Assembly (NCBI GenBank): GCA_949299455.1
Contig: CASGAN010000005.1
Location: 96,599-160,598, forward strand
Direction of reading: 5' to 3'
Origin: an uncultured Oscillospiraceae bacterium
GTDB taxonomy: Bacteria; Bacillota; Clostridia; Oscillospirales; Ruminococcaceae
Length of the DNA stretch: 64,000 nt
Part shown: in pieces, positions 44,361-52,942 of the stretch
Layout of the letters: each line of letters opens with the position of its first letter
Numbering within the stretch: the stretch's first letter is position 1
Translations under genes and position numbers: made by a program
Notes under the pieces: model-generated
What the model was told of the DNA's origin: nothing
Databases searched by the model: none
What the model saw: only the letters and a program-made list of their open reading frames with translations

Positions 44361-46652
44361 ATGAATGCGAATCTGCTCCGGCTTACCCCGGAAAAAACAA
44401 AAGCCAACATCTTATTGCACGCACTTCTTTCAGGAATGCTGCCGTTTTTACTCGGTGCGGCAACCTTGCTCAACACGCTTTCTCCGTTTTCGATCGCGTT
44501 TGCAGCTGCTGTACCTGTCAAAATGATATTCCCCGCAGCTATCGGCGCTGTCAGCGGTATATTCGTGTTTCAAACAGATCATACCATATTTCATATTGTA
44601 GCCGTCGTGCTGTTTACAATCATACGGTTCGTATTGGAACGTGTCCTCTCCAATCGTTTTTCTGTACTTGCAAAATGCCTATGCTGCTTTGGCATCAGCG
44701 GACTATGCTTGTTTTTTTATGCATTGGCAGCAAATCTTACACCGTTTTCGATTTCCGTTTTGCTGATTGAACTCATTTTATCAACAAGCTGCATTCCATT
44801 GTTTTCCGCAGCATTGCAGGGCATTACGCACACACAGCAGCGTCAGCCTCTGCACGATACCGAAAAAATCGGCATTTGTTTGCTGCTCGTGACATTGATT
44901 TGTTCCTGTGCGGCGATTGTGCTCTTTGGAATGAACCTCGGTATGATGCTCTGTGCCGTTGTCGTCCTGACGATGTCTGCAAGAAGCGGTGTCGCCGGCG
45001 GAAGTATTGCTGGTATTTTATGCGGCGCAGCACTGTGTTTATGCCATTCCTCTTTTGCTGATTTTGCTGTATTTTTGGCGATTGCTGCGTTTTTGTGCGG
45101 AATGTTTCAGCATGCCGGAAAGTTTGTACAGCTGCTCGCCTTTTTGGCATGCAGCGTTTTCTCGTTGTTTTTGATGGGTGCTTCTTCCACCATCACCTTC
45201 TGGGTTCTTTCGCTGTTTATCGGGTGTGCGGTCTATCTGCTGATTCCGCAGCGCTTGCTGCCGCAGGCATACACAACCCATTTTTATACCGACACAGGCG
45301 ACTCCGTTTTTCGCGTGCGAATGAAATTTCTTTCCAATGCACTGGGCGCGATGGAAGATGAATTTTTGGAAATCTCCGAAAAATTCGACCAAATTGACGC
45401 AAACAACATCACCACGGTCTATGAAAGTGCTTCCAACGAAGTCTGCAAATCGTGTCCGCACTGCTTGTCCTGCTGGGATGCACGATTCAGCGAAATGCTG
45501 GACGCCTTTCATCCTCTGACACAAACGCTTCGGCAGACAGGATGTGTCACACCGCAAACGCTCCCCCGCTATCTCACCGAATGCTGCAGACAGCCGGACA
45601 AGCTGTGTACAGCAATCAACGCGCGATATCGCACATTTCGTTTTAAAGAAGGAAAATCCCGCTCACTCAAGGAAACAAGACAGCTGATGACAGACGGTCT
45701 TGAGGCAATTCGCTCGCTGCTCACACAAATGGAGCAGGGGATCTCCTCCATGGTATATGTCGACAAAGAAAAAAGCGAAACACTCAGAGCGGCTTTGTTT
45801 GAACAATCGCTTGAACCGCAAACTGTCTGCGTATTTGAAAATACCTCCGAGCGGCTGTGTGCCGAAGTCTATTTTGAACATCTTCCCGATTGTACGCCCG
45901 ACACCCTTGCAGTCATTGCCAGCGAAGCGCTCGATCTCTCGTTTGATCGCCCGCAGATCTGTACCGCCGGACATTTACACCGTTTGTTATTTTTGGAGGA
46001 AGCGCCATTCTCGATTTCGTTCGAAGTACGGCAAATCGCATGCGGAGAAAGCCGAATCTGCGGTGACAGTGTTGCTTCCTTTACCGACGATGCCGGAAAT
46101 TACTGCTTTTTGTTGAGCGACGGTATGGGAAACGGACAGCGCGCTGCCATCGACAGCTTAATGACCTGCTCGCTTTTGAAAAAACTGCTGCGTGCAGGCT
46201 TTGGAACCTCCGCATCTCTGCGGCTCTTAAACGGTGCGCTTCGCACAAAATCATCCGATGAATCGCTTGCAACCGTCGATCTTCTAACCATCAATCCCGT
46301 AAGCGGTCAAGCACAGTTTTTCAAAGCCGGCGCCGCACTCTCACTGCTTTATCGTGCAAAAAAGATGAAAGAAATCAAAGGAACTGCGCTTCCACTCGGC
46401 ATTTTGCAGGATACAGAAATCTCCCCCCATACAGAACAGCTTGCACCGGACGACATTTTGATTCTTGTAAGCGACGGTGTCACCGATACCTTTCCTGTTG
46501 ACGCCATTTGTCCTCTCTTAAACCGATATGCATCAGAGGGTGCTGCGGAAATTGCGTTTGCACTTTGCAGCGCCATCAGTACAGCACTCAAAACGCCATG
46601 CGATGACATCACGATTCTCGTTGTAAAAATCGAAAAAAACAATGCTGCATAA
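44361..46652 (+). CDS. spoIIE: Stage II sporulation protein E, PP2C-type phosphatase
   Basis: A 763-aa membrane phosphatase that dephosphorylates SpoIIAA and so activates sigma-F in the forespore; it also marks the polar septum. About ten hydrophobic segments occupy residues 15-310, a regulatory region with Cys pairs (CKSCPHCLSCW) follows, and the PP2C/SpoIIE domain begins near residue 560 with FLLSDGMGNGQRA and ends with ILVSDGVTD. AGGAGG precedes the ATG. Unlike in Bacillus, it is about 40 kb from yabR and on the other strand. A TATACT box lies 45-50 bp upstream. Confidence 0.96.
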   Translation: MNANLLRLTPEKTKANILLHALLSGMLPFLLGAATLLNTLSPFSIAFAAAVPVKMIFPAAIGAVSGIFVFQTDHTIFHIVAVVLFTIIRFVLERVLSNRFSVLAKCLCCFGISGLCLFFYALAANLTPFSISVLLIELILSTSCIPLFSAALQGITHTQQRQPLHDTEKIGICLLLVTLICSCAAIVLFGMNLGMMLCAVVVLTMSARSGVAGGSIAGILCGAALCLCHSSFADFAVFLAIAAFLCGMFQHAGKFVQLLAFLACSVFSLFLMGASSTITFWVLSLFIGCAVYLLIPQRLLPQAYTTHFYTDTGDSVFRVRMKFLSNALGAMEDEFLEISEKFDQIDANNITTVYESASNEVCKSCPHCLSCWDARFSEMLDAFHPLTQTLRQTGCVTPQTLPRYLTECCRQPDKLCTAINARYRTFRFKEGKSRSLKETRQLMTDGLEAIRSLLTQMEQGISSMVYVDKEKSETLRAALFEQSLEPQTVCVFENTSERLCAEVYFEHLPDCTPDTLAVIASEALDLSFDRPQICTAGHLHRLLFLEEAPFSISFEVRQIACGESRICGDSVASFTDDAGNYCFLLSDGMGNGQRAAIDSLMTCSLLKKLLRAGFGTSASLRLLNGALRTKSSDESLATVDLLTINPVSGQAQFFKAGAALSLLYRAKKMKEIKGTALPLGILQDTEISPHTEQLAPDDILILVSDGVTDTFPVDAICPLLNRYASEGAAEIAFALCSAISTALKTPCDDITILVVKIEKNNAA

Positions 46653-46653
46653 C

Positions 46654-46686
46654 AAAAATCCCTGCTTTTTAAAAGCGGGGATTTTT
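46654..46686 (+). terminator. Rho-independent terminator of spoIIE
   Basis: AAAATCCCTGCTTTT/AAAAGCGGGGATTTT hairpin, ending in T5. Confidence 0.88.
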
Positions 46687-46719
46687 GTCGAAGCGTACAT
46701 AAAAAATATGAATAAATCA

Positions 46720-46748
46720 TTGCAAAATGAAAAACGCTGTGTTATGAT
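46720..46748 (+). promoter_or_regulatory. Promoter of the purine permease gene
   Basis: TTGCAA and TATGAT boxes, 17-bp spacer. The 75-nt leader contains an imperfect hairpin ACCGACCC...GGATCGGTTTT (46762-46793) but lacks the conserved purine riboswitch sequence. A TTTGTCGAA match to the Spo0A box lies 28 bp upstream of the -35. Confidence 0.75.
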
Positions 46749-46828
46749 ACGTTTGTATGGACCGACCCTATGTTTATGGATCGGTTTTCGCTGTTTTATT
46801 TGTACTATTTTTATAAGGAGTGGAAACC

Positions 46829-48199
46829 TTGGAGAAGTTTTTCAAACTGAATGAACATGGTACCAATACCAAAACCGAAATTACGGCCGGTATTACCACG
46901 TTCCTCGCAATGGCCTATATTCTGGCCGTCAACCCGACCATGCTCGGTGACGCAGGCATGAACGCACAGGGCGTGTTCCTTGCAACCGCACTCTCTGCTG
47001 CACTGGCAACACTCATCATGGGTCTGTTTGCAAACTACCCGATCGCGCTCGCTTCCGGCATGGGCTTGAACGCATATTTTGCGTACACCATCTGCCTCGG
47101 CGAATTAAAAGACATGCCGAATGCATGGCAGGTTGCGCTGACCGCAATTTTGGTGGAAGGCATCATCTTCATCCTGTTGTCGCTGTTCAAATTCCGTGAA
47201 TCACTCGTCAACAAAATTCCGGCAAACTTAAAATACGGCATTACCGCAGGTATCGGTCTGTTCATTACATTCATCGGCCTGCAGAATGCTGATATCGTCA
47301 AAGCAGAAGCAAGCACGCTCGTCACACTCGGCGATATCGGCACTGCACCGGTTGCGCTTGCACTCATCGGTATCATTCTGATTGCCATCATGATGCACTT
47401 TAAAGTCAAAGGCGCTATCCTTTGGGGCATTCTTGCAACATGGGTCTTGGGCATCTTTGCACAGCTGGGCGGCTGGTATGTCGTCAATCCGGATGCCGGC
47501 ATGTACTCCCTCATCCCGCAGATCAAAGGCATCGGCGATTTCCTGCCGAACTTTGGCGCACTGGGTGAAACCGCATTCAAATTCGACTTCAACTTCATGG
47601 TCAACCACGTACTGCAGTTCGCTGTCATCGTGTTTGCATTCCTGTTCGTTGACCTGTTTGATACTGTCGGCACTTTGATCGGTGTTGCAAGCAAAGGCAA
47701 CCTGCTCGACAAAGACGGCACTCTGCCGCGCGCAGGCCGTGCGCTCCTTTCTGACGCAATCGGTACAGTTGCAGGTGCTTGCCTTGGTACTTCTACCGTT
47801 ACAAGCTACGTTGAAAGCTCTGCAGGTGTTGCAGAAGGCGGCCGCACCGGTCTGACTGCTGTCACCACCGCAGTATTCTTCCTGCTGGCAATCTTCTTCT
47901 GGCCGATCTTCAGCGTTATCCCGGGCTTTGCAACTGCACCGGCACTGATCGTTGTCGGCCTGTTCATGCTTTCGAACGTTCTGAAAATGAAATTTGAAGG
48001 CGATATGGCAGACGTCATCGGCGGCTTCCTGGCAGTCATCATGATGCCGTTCTCCTACTCCATTGCAAACGGCATTATGTTTGGTATGCTCGCTTGGGTT
48101 ATTGTCAAACTGTGCACCGGTAAATGGAGAGACATTCATCCGATCATGTATATCGTCTTTGCATTGTTTGCACTGCGTATCGTCACGATCGTCATCTGA
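46829..48199 (+). CDS. NCS2-family purine permease (AzgA/PbuG type)
   Basis: A 456-aa transporter with about 12-14 membrane segments: TKTEITAGITTFLAMAYILA, GLNAYFAYTICLGEL and DLFDTVGTLIGVASKGN are signatures of the hypoxanthine/guanine/adenine branch. It probably imports purine bases by proton symport. The start is a TTG with AAGGAG at 8 nt; the GTG nine bases earlier touches the ribosome site. The phosphoribosyltransferase next door would trap the imported base. Confidence 0.92.
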   Translation: MEKFFKLNEHGTNTKTEITAGITTFLAMAYILAVNPTMLGDAGMNAQGVFLATALSAALATLIMGLFANYPIALASGMGLNAYFAYTICLGELKDMPNAWQVALTAILVEGIIFILLSLFKFRESLVNKIPANLKYGITAGIGLFITFIGLQNADIVKAEASTLVTLGDIGTAPVALALIGIILIAIMMHFKVKGAILWGILATWVLGIFAQLGGWYVVNPDAGMYSLIPQIKGIGDFLPNFGALGETAFKFDFNFMVNHVLQFAVIVFAFLFVDLFDTVGTLIGVASKGNLLDKDGTLPRAGRALLSDAIGTVAGACLGTSTVTSYVESSAGVAEGGRTGLTAVTTAVFFLLAIFFWPIFSVIPGFATAPALIVVGLFMLSNVLKMKFEGDMADVIGGFLAVIMMPFSYSIANGIMFGMLAWVIVKLCTGKWRDIHPIMYIVFALFALRIVTIVI

Positions 48200-48234
48200 T
48201 TGCTTTTGTGCATAAAAAAACAGCGAACCTAAAT

Positions 48235-48272
48235 AAAGAGAACCGGTTGGAGATTCCATTCGGTTCTCTTTT
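48235..48272 (+). terminator. Terminator after the purine permease gene
   Basis: AAAGAGAACCG...CGGTTCTCTTTT hairpin followed by a T-rich run. Confidence 0.82.
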
Positions 48273-48332
48273 CTTTTTTGCTTTCATGTGCTATACTGAT
48301 ACTATCAACTTCCAAGAAAGAAGGGCTTTTTC

Positions 48333-48896
48333 ATGGAGCAATTTTATGAAATGCAGGTTGCAGGATTAACCCGCAGACTGCCGCTTTGCAAAGTCAGCGA
48401 CGAGCTGTATATCGGTGCATTTGTTATTTTCGGCGATGTGGAACTGACGGTTAATTCCGCACGCGATTTATTAAAAATCGCACCGGAGCATGACATCATG
48501 ATTACCGCAGAATCAAAAGGCATTCCGCTGGTGCATGAAATGGCACGTCAGTCAGGTGAAAACACCTATCTGATCGCCCGCAAAGCACCGAAACTGTATA
48601 TGAAAGAGGTCGTTTCCACCGAAGTCACCTCGATTACCACCGCCAAAAAGCAGATGCTCTATATCGACAGCGAGGACACCGCAAAAATGAAAGGCAAACG
48701 CGTACTCATCATCGACGACGTTATCAGTACCGGCGAAAGCCTCCGCGCTGTCGAAAAGCTGGTCAAACAGTCGGGCGGCATTGTTGCAGGCAGAATGGCA
48801 ATTTTGGCAGAAGGCGACGCAAAATACCGCGACGATATTCAGTATCTTGAATATCTGCCGCTGTTTAACCCGGACGGCACCAAAAAAGAACATTAA
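48333..48896 (+). CDS. Purine phosphoribosyltransferase (adenine PRTase-like)
   Basis: A 187-aa type I PRTase. The PRPP-binding loop is VLIIDDVISTGES at about residues 124-136, and ESKGIPLVHEMA forms the pyrophosphate loop. It resembles Apt, though members of this branch may use other bases; adenine is inferred. An extended -10 box (TGCTATACT) lies 36-44 bp upstream. Together with the permease it forms a purine-salvage pair in separate transcripts. Confidence 0.85.
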   Translation: MEQFYEMQVAGLTRRLPLCKVSDELYIGAFVIFGDVELTVNSARDLLKIAPEHDIMITAESKGIPLVHEMARQSGENTYLIARKAPKLYMKEVVSTEVTSITTAKKQMLYIDSEDTAKMKGKRVLIIDDVISTGESLRAVEKLVKQSGGIVAGRMAILAEGDAKYRDDIQYLEYLPLFNPDGTKKEH

Positions 48897-48932
48897 AAAA
48901 TATCGTACAGGCAAAACCTGTACGATATTTTT
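48895..48932. terminator. Bidirectional terminator between PRTase and DUF2325 genes
   Basis: AAAAAATATCGTACAGG/CCTGTACGATATTTTTT with a 4-nt loop. Confidence 0.92.
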
Positions 48933-48934
48933 TA

Positions 48935-49237
48935 TTATTTTTGCATGCAAGGCGGCGTTTTTACATATTCCGAAAGCACATTCGAAAGTGCAGCCGCACT
49001 GCTTGTATGCACACGCGCAACACAAATATTATTCCGCTTCGCTTCCTGCGCCGCGGTATTCACCATTTTGTGCGACACTGTATTGGTGAACAAAATCATC
49101 AAATCCGGGCATCCAAGCTTTTTGCGCAGCGGTCCGTTCTCTTTTGCAAATACCTTTGCTTTACATCCATACCGTTTGCAAATGTTCTGATATTGGCACA
49201 CCATTCGTTCATTTCCGCCGATAATAACAACGCTCAT
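48935..49237 (-). CDS. DUF2325 domain-containing protein
   Basis: A 100-aa protein that is entirely the DUF2325 domain: MSVVIIGGNERMVCQYQNIC, then ILFTNTVSHKMVNTAAQEAK. The fold is Rossmann-like and the role unknown. The ATG is set by GGAGG at 6 nt. The promoter overlaps a TTAGTTAG element and the leader holds a second inverted repeat, which suggests control by a dedicated repressor, perhaps a metalloregulator. Confidence 0.88.
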   Translation of the reverse strand: MSVVIIGGNERMVCQYQNICKRYGCKAKVFAKENGPLRKKLGCPDLMILFTNTVSHKMVNTAAQEAKRNNICVARVHTSSAAALSNVLSEYVKTPPCMQK

Positions 49238-49252
49238 TGTTTCCTCCTTTGA

Positions 49253-49268
49253 GTTAGTTTTAGCTAAC
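49253..49268 (-). promoter_or_regulatory. Inverted-repeat operator in the DUF2325 leader
   Basis: GTTAG-TTTTAG-CTAAC, an inverted repeat just ahead of the ribosome site. It resembles half sites of DtxR/IdeR-type boxes (TTAGGTTAG-CTAACCTAA), with a related CTAACTAAAA copy at 49319-49330 touching the -10 box. Confidence 0.5.
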
Positions 49269-49329
49269 TTTGTTTTCAAAAAATAGTTGCGGCACCGTCC
49301 GCACGCTCGGTTTGTTTCGACTAACTAAA

Positions 49330-49358
49330 AGTATACAAGATCACTCTTCATTTGTCAA
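49330..49358 (-). promoter_or_regulatory. Promoter of the DUF2325 gene
   Basis: Minus-strand TTGACA and TATACT boxes, 17-bp spacer; the -10 runs directly into TTTTAGTTAG. Confidence 0.85.
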
Positions 49359-49532
49359 GCATCTTTCAAAAATTGATAATCGATTGTTTCAATCACCGCA
49401 CAAACAGGGCAAAATAATCATATGTGGAAAATATTTTCTCATTCTATGACGATTTTGTTAGGAAAAAGCCATGTTCTTGTCATTTTCCTCTGCTATACTG
49501 AAATAAAATCAAATGAAAGGAAGATTCCCCCG

Positions 49533-50234
49533 ATGAAAAAATGGCTGATGCGCATACTGTTTTTGATTCTTTTCCTCAGCTGTTGTATTGTTCTGTTTTT
49601 CTTTGGGAAGGGATATATGATGTACCGAAAAGCAGTTGATGATATCAGTATCGCACAAAAGGTGGACGAAATCCGCGCGAAAGAATCCTATACAACGCTT
49701 GACGAGCTTCCTGGTATTTATTTGGATGCAGTCATTTCCGTTGAAGATCGTCGATTCTACAGCCACAGTGGCTTTGACTGGATTGCCACCGGGCGCGCAG
49801 TCATCAATGATATCCGCACACTCTCCTTTGCAGAAGGCGGCAGCACGATCACACAGCAGCTCGCAAAAAACATGTATTTCACACAGGAAAAACGAATCGA
49901 ACGGAAAATTGCAGAACTGTTTGTCGCGTTTGACTTGGAGCGAAATTATTCAAAAGAAGAAATCCTTGAACTGTATGTAAACTCGATCTATTTCGGGAAC
50001 GGATATGATTCGATCCGCGAAGCCTCCGAAGGATATTTTCAAAAATCACCGTCCGAGATGACAGACTTTGAAAGCACATTGCTTGCAGGCATTCCCAATG
50101 CTCCTTCCGCCTATGCACTCACCAAAAATCCGGAGCTTGCAAGACAGCGGCAGCGGCAAGTACTCAAAAAAATGGTCGAGCACGGTGTGCTGACGGAAGC
50201 CGAAGCCGACAAAATTGAATCCTCCTCCCCCTGA
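49533..50234 (+). CDS. Monofunctional peptidoglycan glycosyltransferase (GT51)
   Basis: A 233-aa protein with an N-terminal membrane anchor (residues 7-25) and an extracellular GT51 domain. The catalytic glutamate is E71 in ISVEDRRFYSHSGFDW, and GGSTITQQLAKN follows at 102-113. It lacks a transpeptidase domain, so it polymerises glycan from lipid II only (MtgA-like). The ATG with AAAGGAAG upstream is preferred; a longer frame starts inside the promoter. An extended -10 box (TGCTATACT) is 35-42 bp upstream. Confidence 0.92.
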   Translation: MKKWLMRILFLILFLSCCIVLFFFGKGYMMYRKAVDDISIAQKVDEIRAKESYTTLDELPGIYLDAVISVEDRRFYSHSGFDWIATGRAVINDIRTLSFAEGGSTITQQLAKNMYFTQEKRIERKIAELFVAFDLERNYSKEEILELYVNSIYFGNGYDSIREASEGYFQKSPSEMTDFESTLLAGIPNAPSAYALTKNPELARQRQRQVLKKMVEHGVLTEAEADKIESSSP

Positions 50235-50237
50235 TAC

Positions 50238-50275
50238 AAAAAGAAATCGCACGAGATTATTCCCGTGCGATTTCT
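50238..50275. terminator. Bidirectional terminator between GT51 and cca genes
   Basis: AAAGAAATCGCACG...CGTGCGATTTCTTT hairpin; its right arm overlaps the last codons of the CCA-adding enzyme. Confidence 0.85.
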
Positions 50276-51468
50276 TTGTTCACATATCGTATAAGCGCTT
50301 CTTTCGTGTTCTCCACACGCTCTTCCATCACAGCATTCAGCAGCTCTGAAAGCGACGCGCCAATCTGCCTGCCGGACAATCCGCATATTGTTCGAAGCGT
50401 GTTTCCGTCTATGGCAAGCTGTGTGCGGCACACGCAGTCACCCGCCGCTTCCGACAATGTAACAAGCGCCTTTGCCTGCTGCGCCTGTTGTTCGCCCTCT
50501 TTTCCGTTTGCTGACGAATATGCACACAAAACTGCCAGCATTTGTTCGGTATACACTCCGCAAACAGACCGAAACTTCCGCGCTGCAATTCGTGTATCCG
50601 GAAGTGTCAAATCTGCATGATCGCACAAAAACGAAACTGTTTCACAGAGCAAGCGCGGCAATCGAAGAGCACGCAGAACCGTTTCCATTTCCTCACCGGA
50701 TTGATCCGCACCAATTCCCAGAATCGCCAATCGAACCGACACATCCGCTGCCGCGTGGGAAAGTGCGTCAATCGCCTTTGCAGAGAACGGAAGCGGAAAA
50801 AATCGTTCGATCACAGCCCAGTAGTCCGAGAGAACCGCACCGGCATTTACGCCGCAGAGAAGCCGCTGAAATTCACTGCCGATCCGTTCGGGTGCCACCA
50901 GAGAAAGCCGCCGCTTTTGCCGGTGGATTGCCTGCGCGGTACTTTGCTCAATCGAAAAGGAAAGTGTTGCCGCAAATCGGAGCGCCCGCACAATCCGCAG
51001 CCCGTCCTCAAAAAAGCGATCCTCCGGATTTCCCACACACCGAATCACACCGGCGCGCAAGTCTGCTTGCCCGCCAAACGGATCAATCAGCCGCACCCCG
51101 TCAAACGCCATCGCATTCACCGTAAAATCACGGCGTGCCAAATCCTTATTGATATCGGTTGTAAAGGTCACGCCGTCCGGATGACGACCGTCCTGATACA
51201 CACCGTCAATTCGAAACGTCGTAATCTCGACGGAAACATCATCGAGCACTGCGGTGACCGTGCCATGCGCTGTACCCGTTTCATATACCGCACAAATTGG
51301 CGAAAGAACGGCTTTCACCTGCTCCCATGACGCAGAGGTTGCCAAATCCCAGTCATGCGGCTGCTTGCAAAGCAGACTGTCCCGCACACAGCCTCCCACA
51401 GCAACCGTATCAAATCCGGCTGTTTGCAGTGCGCACACAAGCCGTTTAACCGGAACAATCCAATCCAC
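50257..51468 (-). CDS. cca: CCA-adding tRNA nucleotidyltransferase
   Basis: A 403-aa class II enzyme that builds or repairs the 3' CCA of tRNAs. The nucleotidyltransferase signature VAVGGCVRDSLL and the DWDLATSA metal-binding Asp pair are near the N-terminus; RRDFTVNAMAFDG and the EDGLRIVRALRFAATL block follow. The four tRNAs in this window already encode CCA, so repair is the likely main use. The GTG with GGAGG at 8 nt is the best start; the longest frame begins nine codons earlier without a ribosome site. Confidence 0.93.
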   Translation of the reverse strand: MDWIVPVKRLVCALQTAGFDTVAVGGCVRDSLLCKQPHDWDLATSASWEQVKAVLSPICAVYETGTAHGTVTAVLDDVSVEITTFRIDGVYQDGRHPDGVTFTTDINKDLARRDFTVNAMAFDGVRLIDPFGGQADLRAGVIRCVGNPEDRFFEDGLRIVRALRFAATLSFSIEQSTAQAIHRQKRRLSLVAPERIGSEFQRLLCGVNAGAVLSDYWAVIERFFPLPFSAKAIDALSHAAADVSVRLAILGIGADQSGEEMETVLRALRLPRLLCETVSFLCDHADLTLPDTRIAARKFRSVCGVYTEQMLAVLCAYSSANGKEGEQQAQQAKALVTLSEAAGDCVCRTQLAIDGNTLRTICGLSGRQIGASLSELLNAVMEERVENTKEALIRYVNKEIARE

Positions 51469-51484
51469 TCGCATCTCCTCCGTC

Positions 51485-52762
51485 TTATTTTGCATGAATA
51501 TTGATAAACTCCGGTTTGTATTTTGAATACATGATTTTCTGCTTACTGTAAAGGCCGTAGTAGCCGGAGAGCTGATAGCTCACAGCAATCGCAACGAGAA
51601 AATAGCACAAATTTCCGACACCAAACAGTTCCGCTGCCATCAGGAGCGCAGAGAGCGGACAGTTTGTAACACCGCAGAACACAGCAGCCAGTCCGATTGC
51701 CGCTGCAAATCCGGGCGGCAGTCCCAAAAGTCCGCCCATCACACAGCCGAATGTCGCACCGACAAAAAAACTCGGTACAATTTCGCCGCCTTTATAGCCA
51801 AATCCAAGCGTTACCGCTGTGAGCAATAATTTAATCAAAAACGCTTCCGGACGAGCAGCGCCCGAAATCGCCTGTGCCACCACATCCATTCCGGCACCCG
51901 AATACATCTGTGTTCCAAGCAGCATCGTTGCCGCAATGACAATCACGCCGCCCGCCACAATCCGCACATACCGGTTTTGGATTTTTTGTCCGAGAAAAGA
52001 TGCCAAATGCATGGTGCGGCAAAACAAAATGCTCACAAGCGCACACAGTATTCCAAGCACCAGGACACGAAGCACAGTTAAAATATCAATGCCGCCGATC
52101 ACCTCTAACGGGAATGACTCCGCATGAATGCCAAGCAGAGACGCCGTCACTGCGGCAGATACCGACGAAATCACACACGGTACAAGCGCCGCATAATACA
52201 TGACGCCGACGCTGATGACCTCAATACAGAACACCGCTGCGGCAACAGGCGTACCGAACAGCGCTGCAAAACAAGCACTCATGCCGCACATCGTCAGAAT
52301 CCGGCGGTCATCTTCTTTCATACGAAGCCATCTGCCAAACTGTGCAGAAAGACTGCCGCCCAGCTGGAGCGCTGCACCCTCACGTCCTGCCGATCCGCCG
52401 AACATGTGTGTAAGCACCGTAGAAAAGAAAATAGAAATCGCCATGGACACAGGAATTTCCGCTTCTTTCCGCAAAGAAGCCAGTACCAAATTGGTTCCCT
52501 GACGATCATCCGCATTGAACCGATACAGCAGTGCAATCACAAGTCCGGCAACAGGCAAAAGCCAAATCATCCATGGATGCTGTGCGCGCAGTCCGGTCGT
52601 ATACTGCATTGCATACGAAAAGCCTGCACCAACCGCACCTATCACACATCCGGTTGCACAGGCGATCACTGCCCAATACAGAAATCGAAGAAAAATCTTG
52701 CCGCCGGCTTTGAATGTATGTGCTTGTTCACGAAAAGCACGTACTGCCCGCTCTTTTATCAT
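51485..52762 (-). CDS. ClC-family chloride channel/antiporter
   Basis: A 425-aa membrane protein with about 12 segments. The selectivity motif GREGA is at 126-130 (gating-type E128), and GGEIVPSFFVGATFG provides the second conserved loop. The glutamate suggests proton-coupled exchange, though fluoride or other anions cannot be excluded. No CBS domains are present. It has its own promoter and overlaps nothing; the cca gene begins 17 bp downstream. Confidence 0.92.
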   Translation of the reverse strand: MIKERAVRAFREQAHTFKAGGKIFLRFLYWAVIACATGCVIGAVGAGFSYAMQYTTGLRAQHPWMIWLLPVAGLVIALLYRFNADDRQGTNLVLASLRKEAEIPVSMAISIFFSTVLTHMFGGSAGREGAALQLGGSLSAQFGRWLRMKEDDRRILTMCGMSACFAALFGTPVAAAVFCIEVISVGVMYYAALVPCVISSVSAAVTASLLGIHAESFPLEVIGGIDILTVLRVLVLGILCALVSILFCRTMHLASFLGQKIQNRYVRIVAGGVIVIAATMLLGTQMYSGAGMDVVAQAISGAARPEAFLIKLLLTAVTLGFGYKGGEIVPSFFVGATFGCVMGGLLGLPPGFAAAIGLAAVFCGVTNCPLSALLMAAELFGVGNLCYFLVAIAVSYQLSGYYGLYSKQKIMYSKYKPEFINIHAK

Positions 52763-52797
52763 GTAAAACCGCCCCGCTTTTTACTTTTTCTCTTTTT

Positions 52798-52826
52798 ATT
52801 ATACCGTTATTTGCCGGATTCGGCAA
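52798..52826 (-). promoter_or_regulatory. Promoter of the ClC gene
   Basis: Minus-strand TTGCCG and TATAAT boxes with a 17-bp spacer, 36 bp upstream of the start. Confidence 0.7.
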
Positions 52827-52865
52827 GCGTAATCCCCTTTGTTCGCCCTGCCGGATAAAAAACTG

Positions 52866-52894
52866 TTGCATCTTTTTAAAAACAGGCGCATAAT
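52866..52894 (+). promoter_or_regulatory. Promoter of the MATE gene
   Basis: TTGCAT and CATAAT boxes with a 17-bp spacer, about 50 bp upstream of the start. It diverges from the ClC promoter. Confidence 0.65.
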
Positions 52895-52942
52895 AAAATA
52901 ATATGCAGAGTTTTGTTTTATTGTTTTAAAAGGAGCGAAAAA

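Noticed and set aside
46749-46828. Purine riboswitch before the NCS2 permease
   Set aside because: None of the conserved junction or loop sequences of the purine aptamer is present; only one imperfect hairpin is seen.
47228-48259. 343-codon minus-strand frame opposite the purine permease
   Set aside because: It is Cys/Asp-rich nonsense antisense to a well-defined transporter and has no ribosome site.
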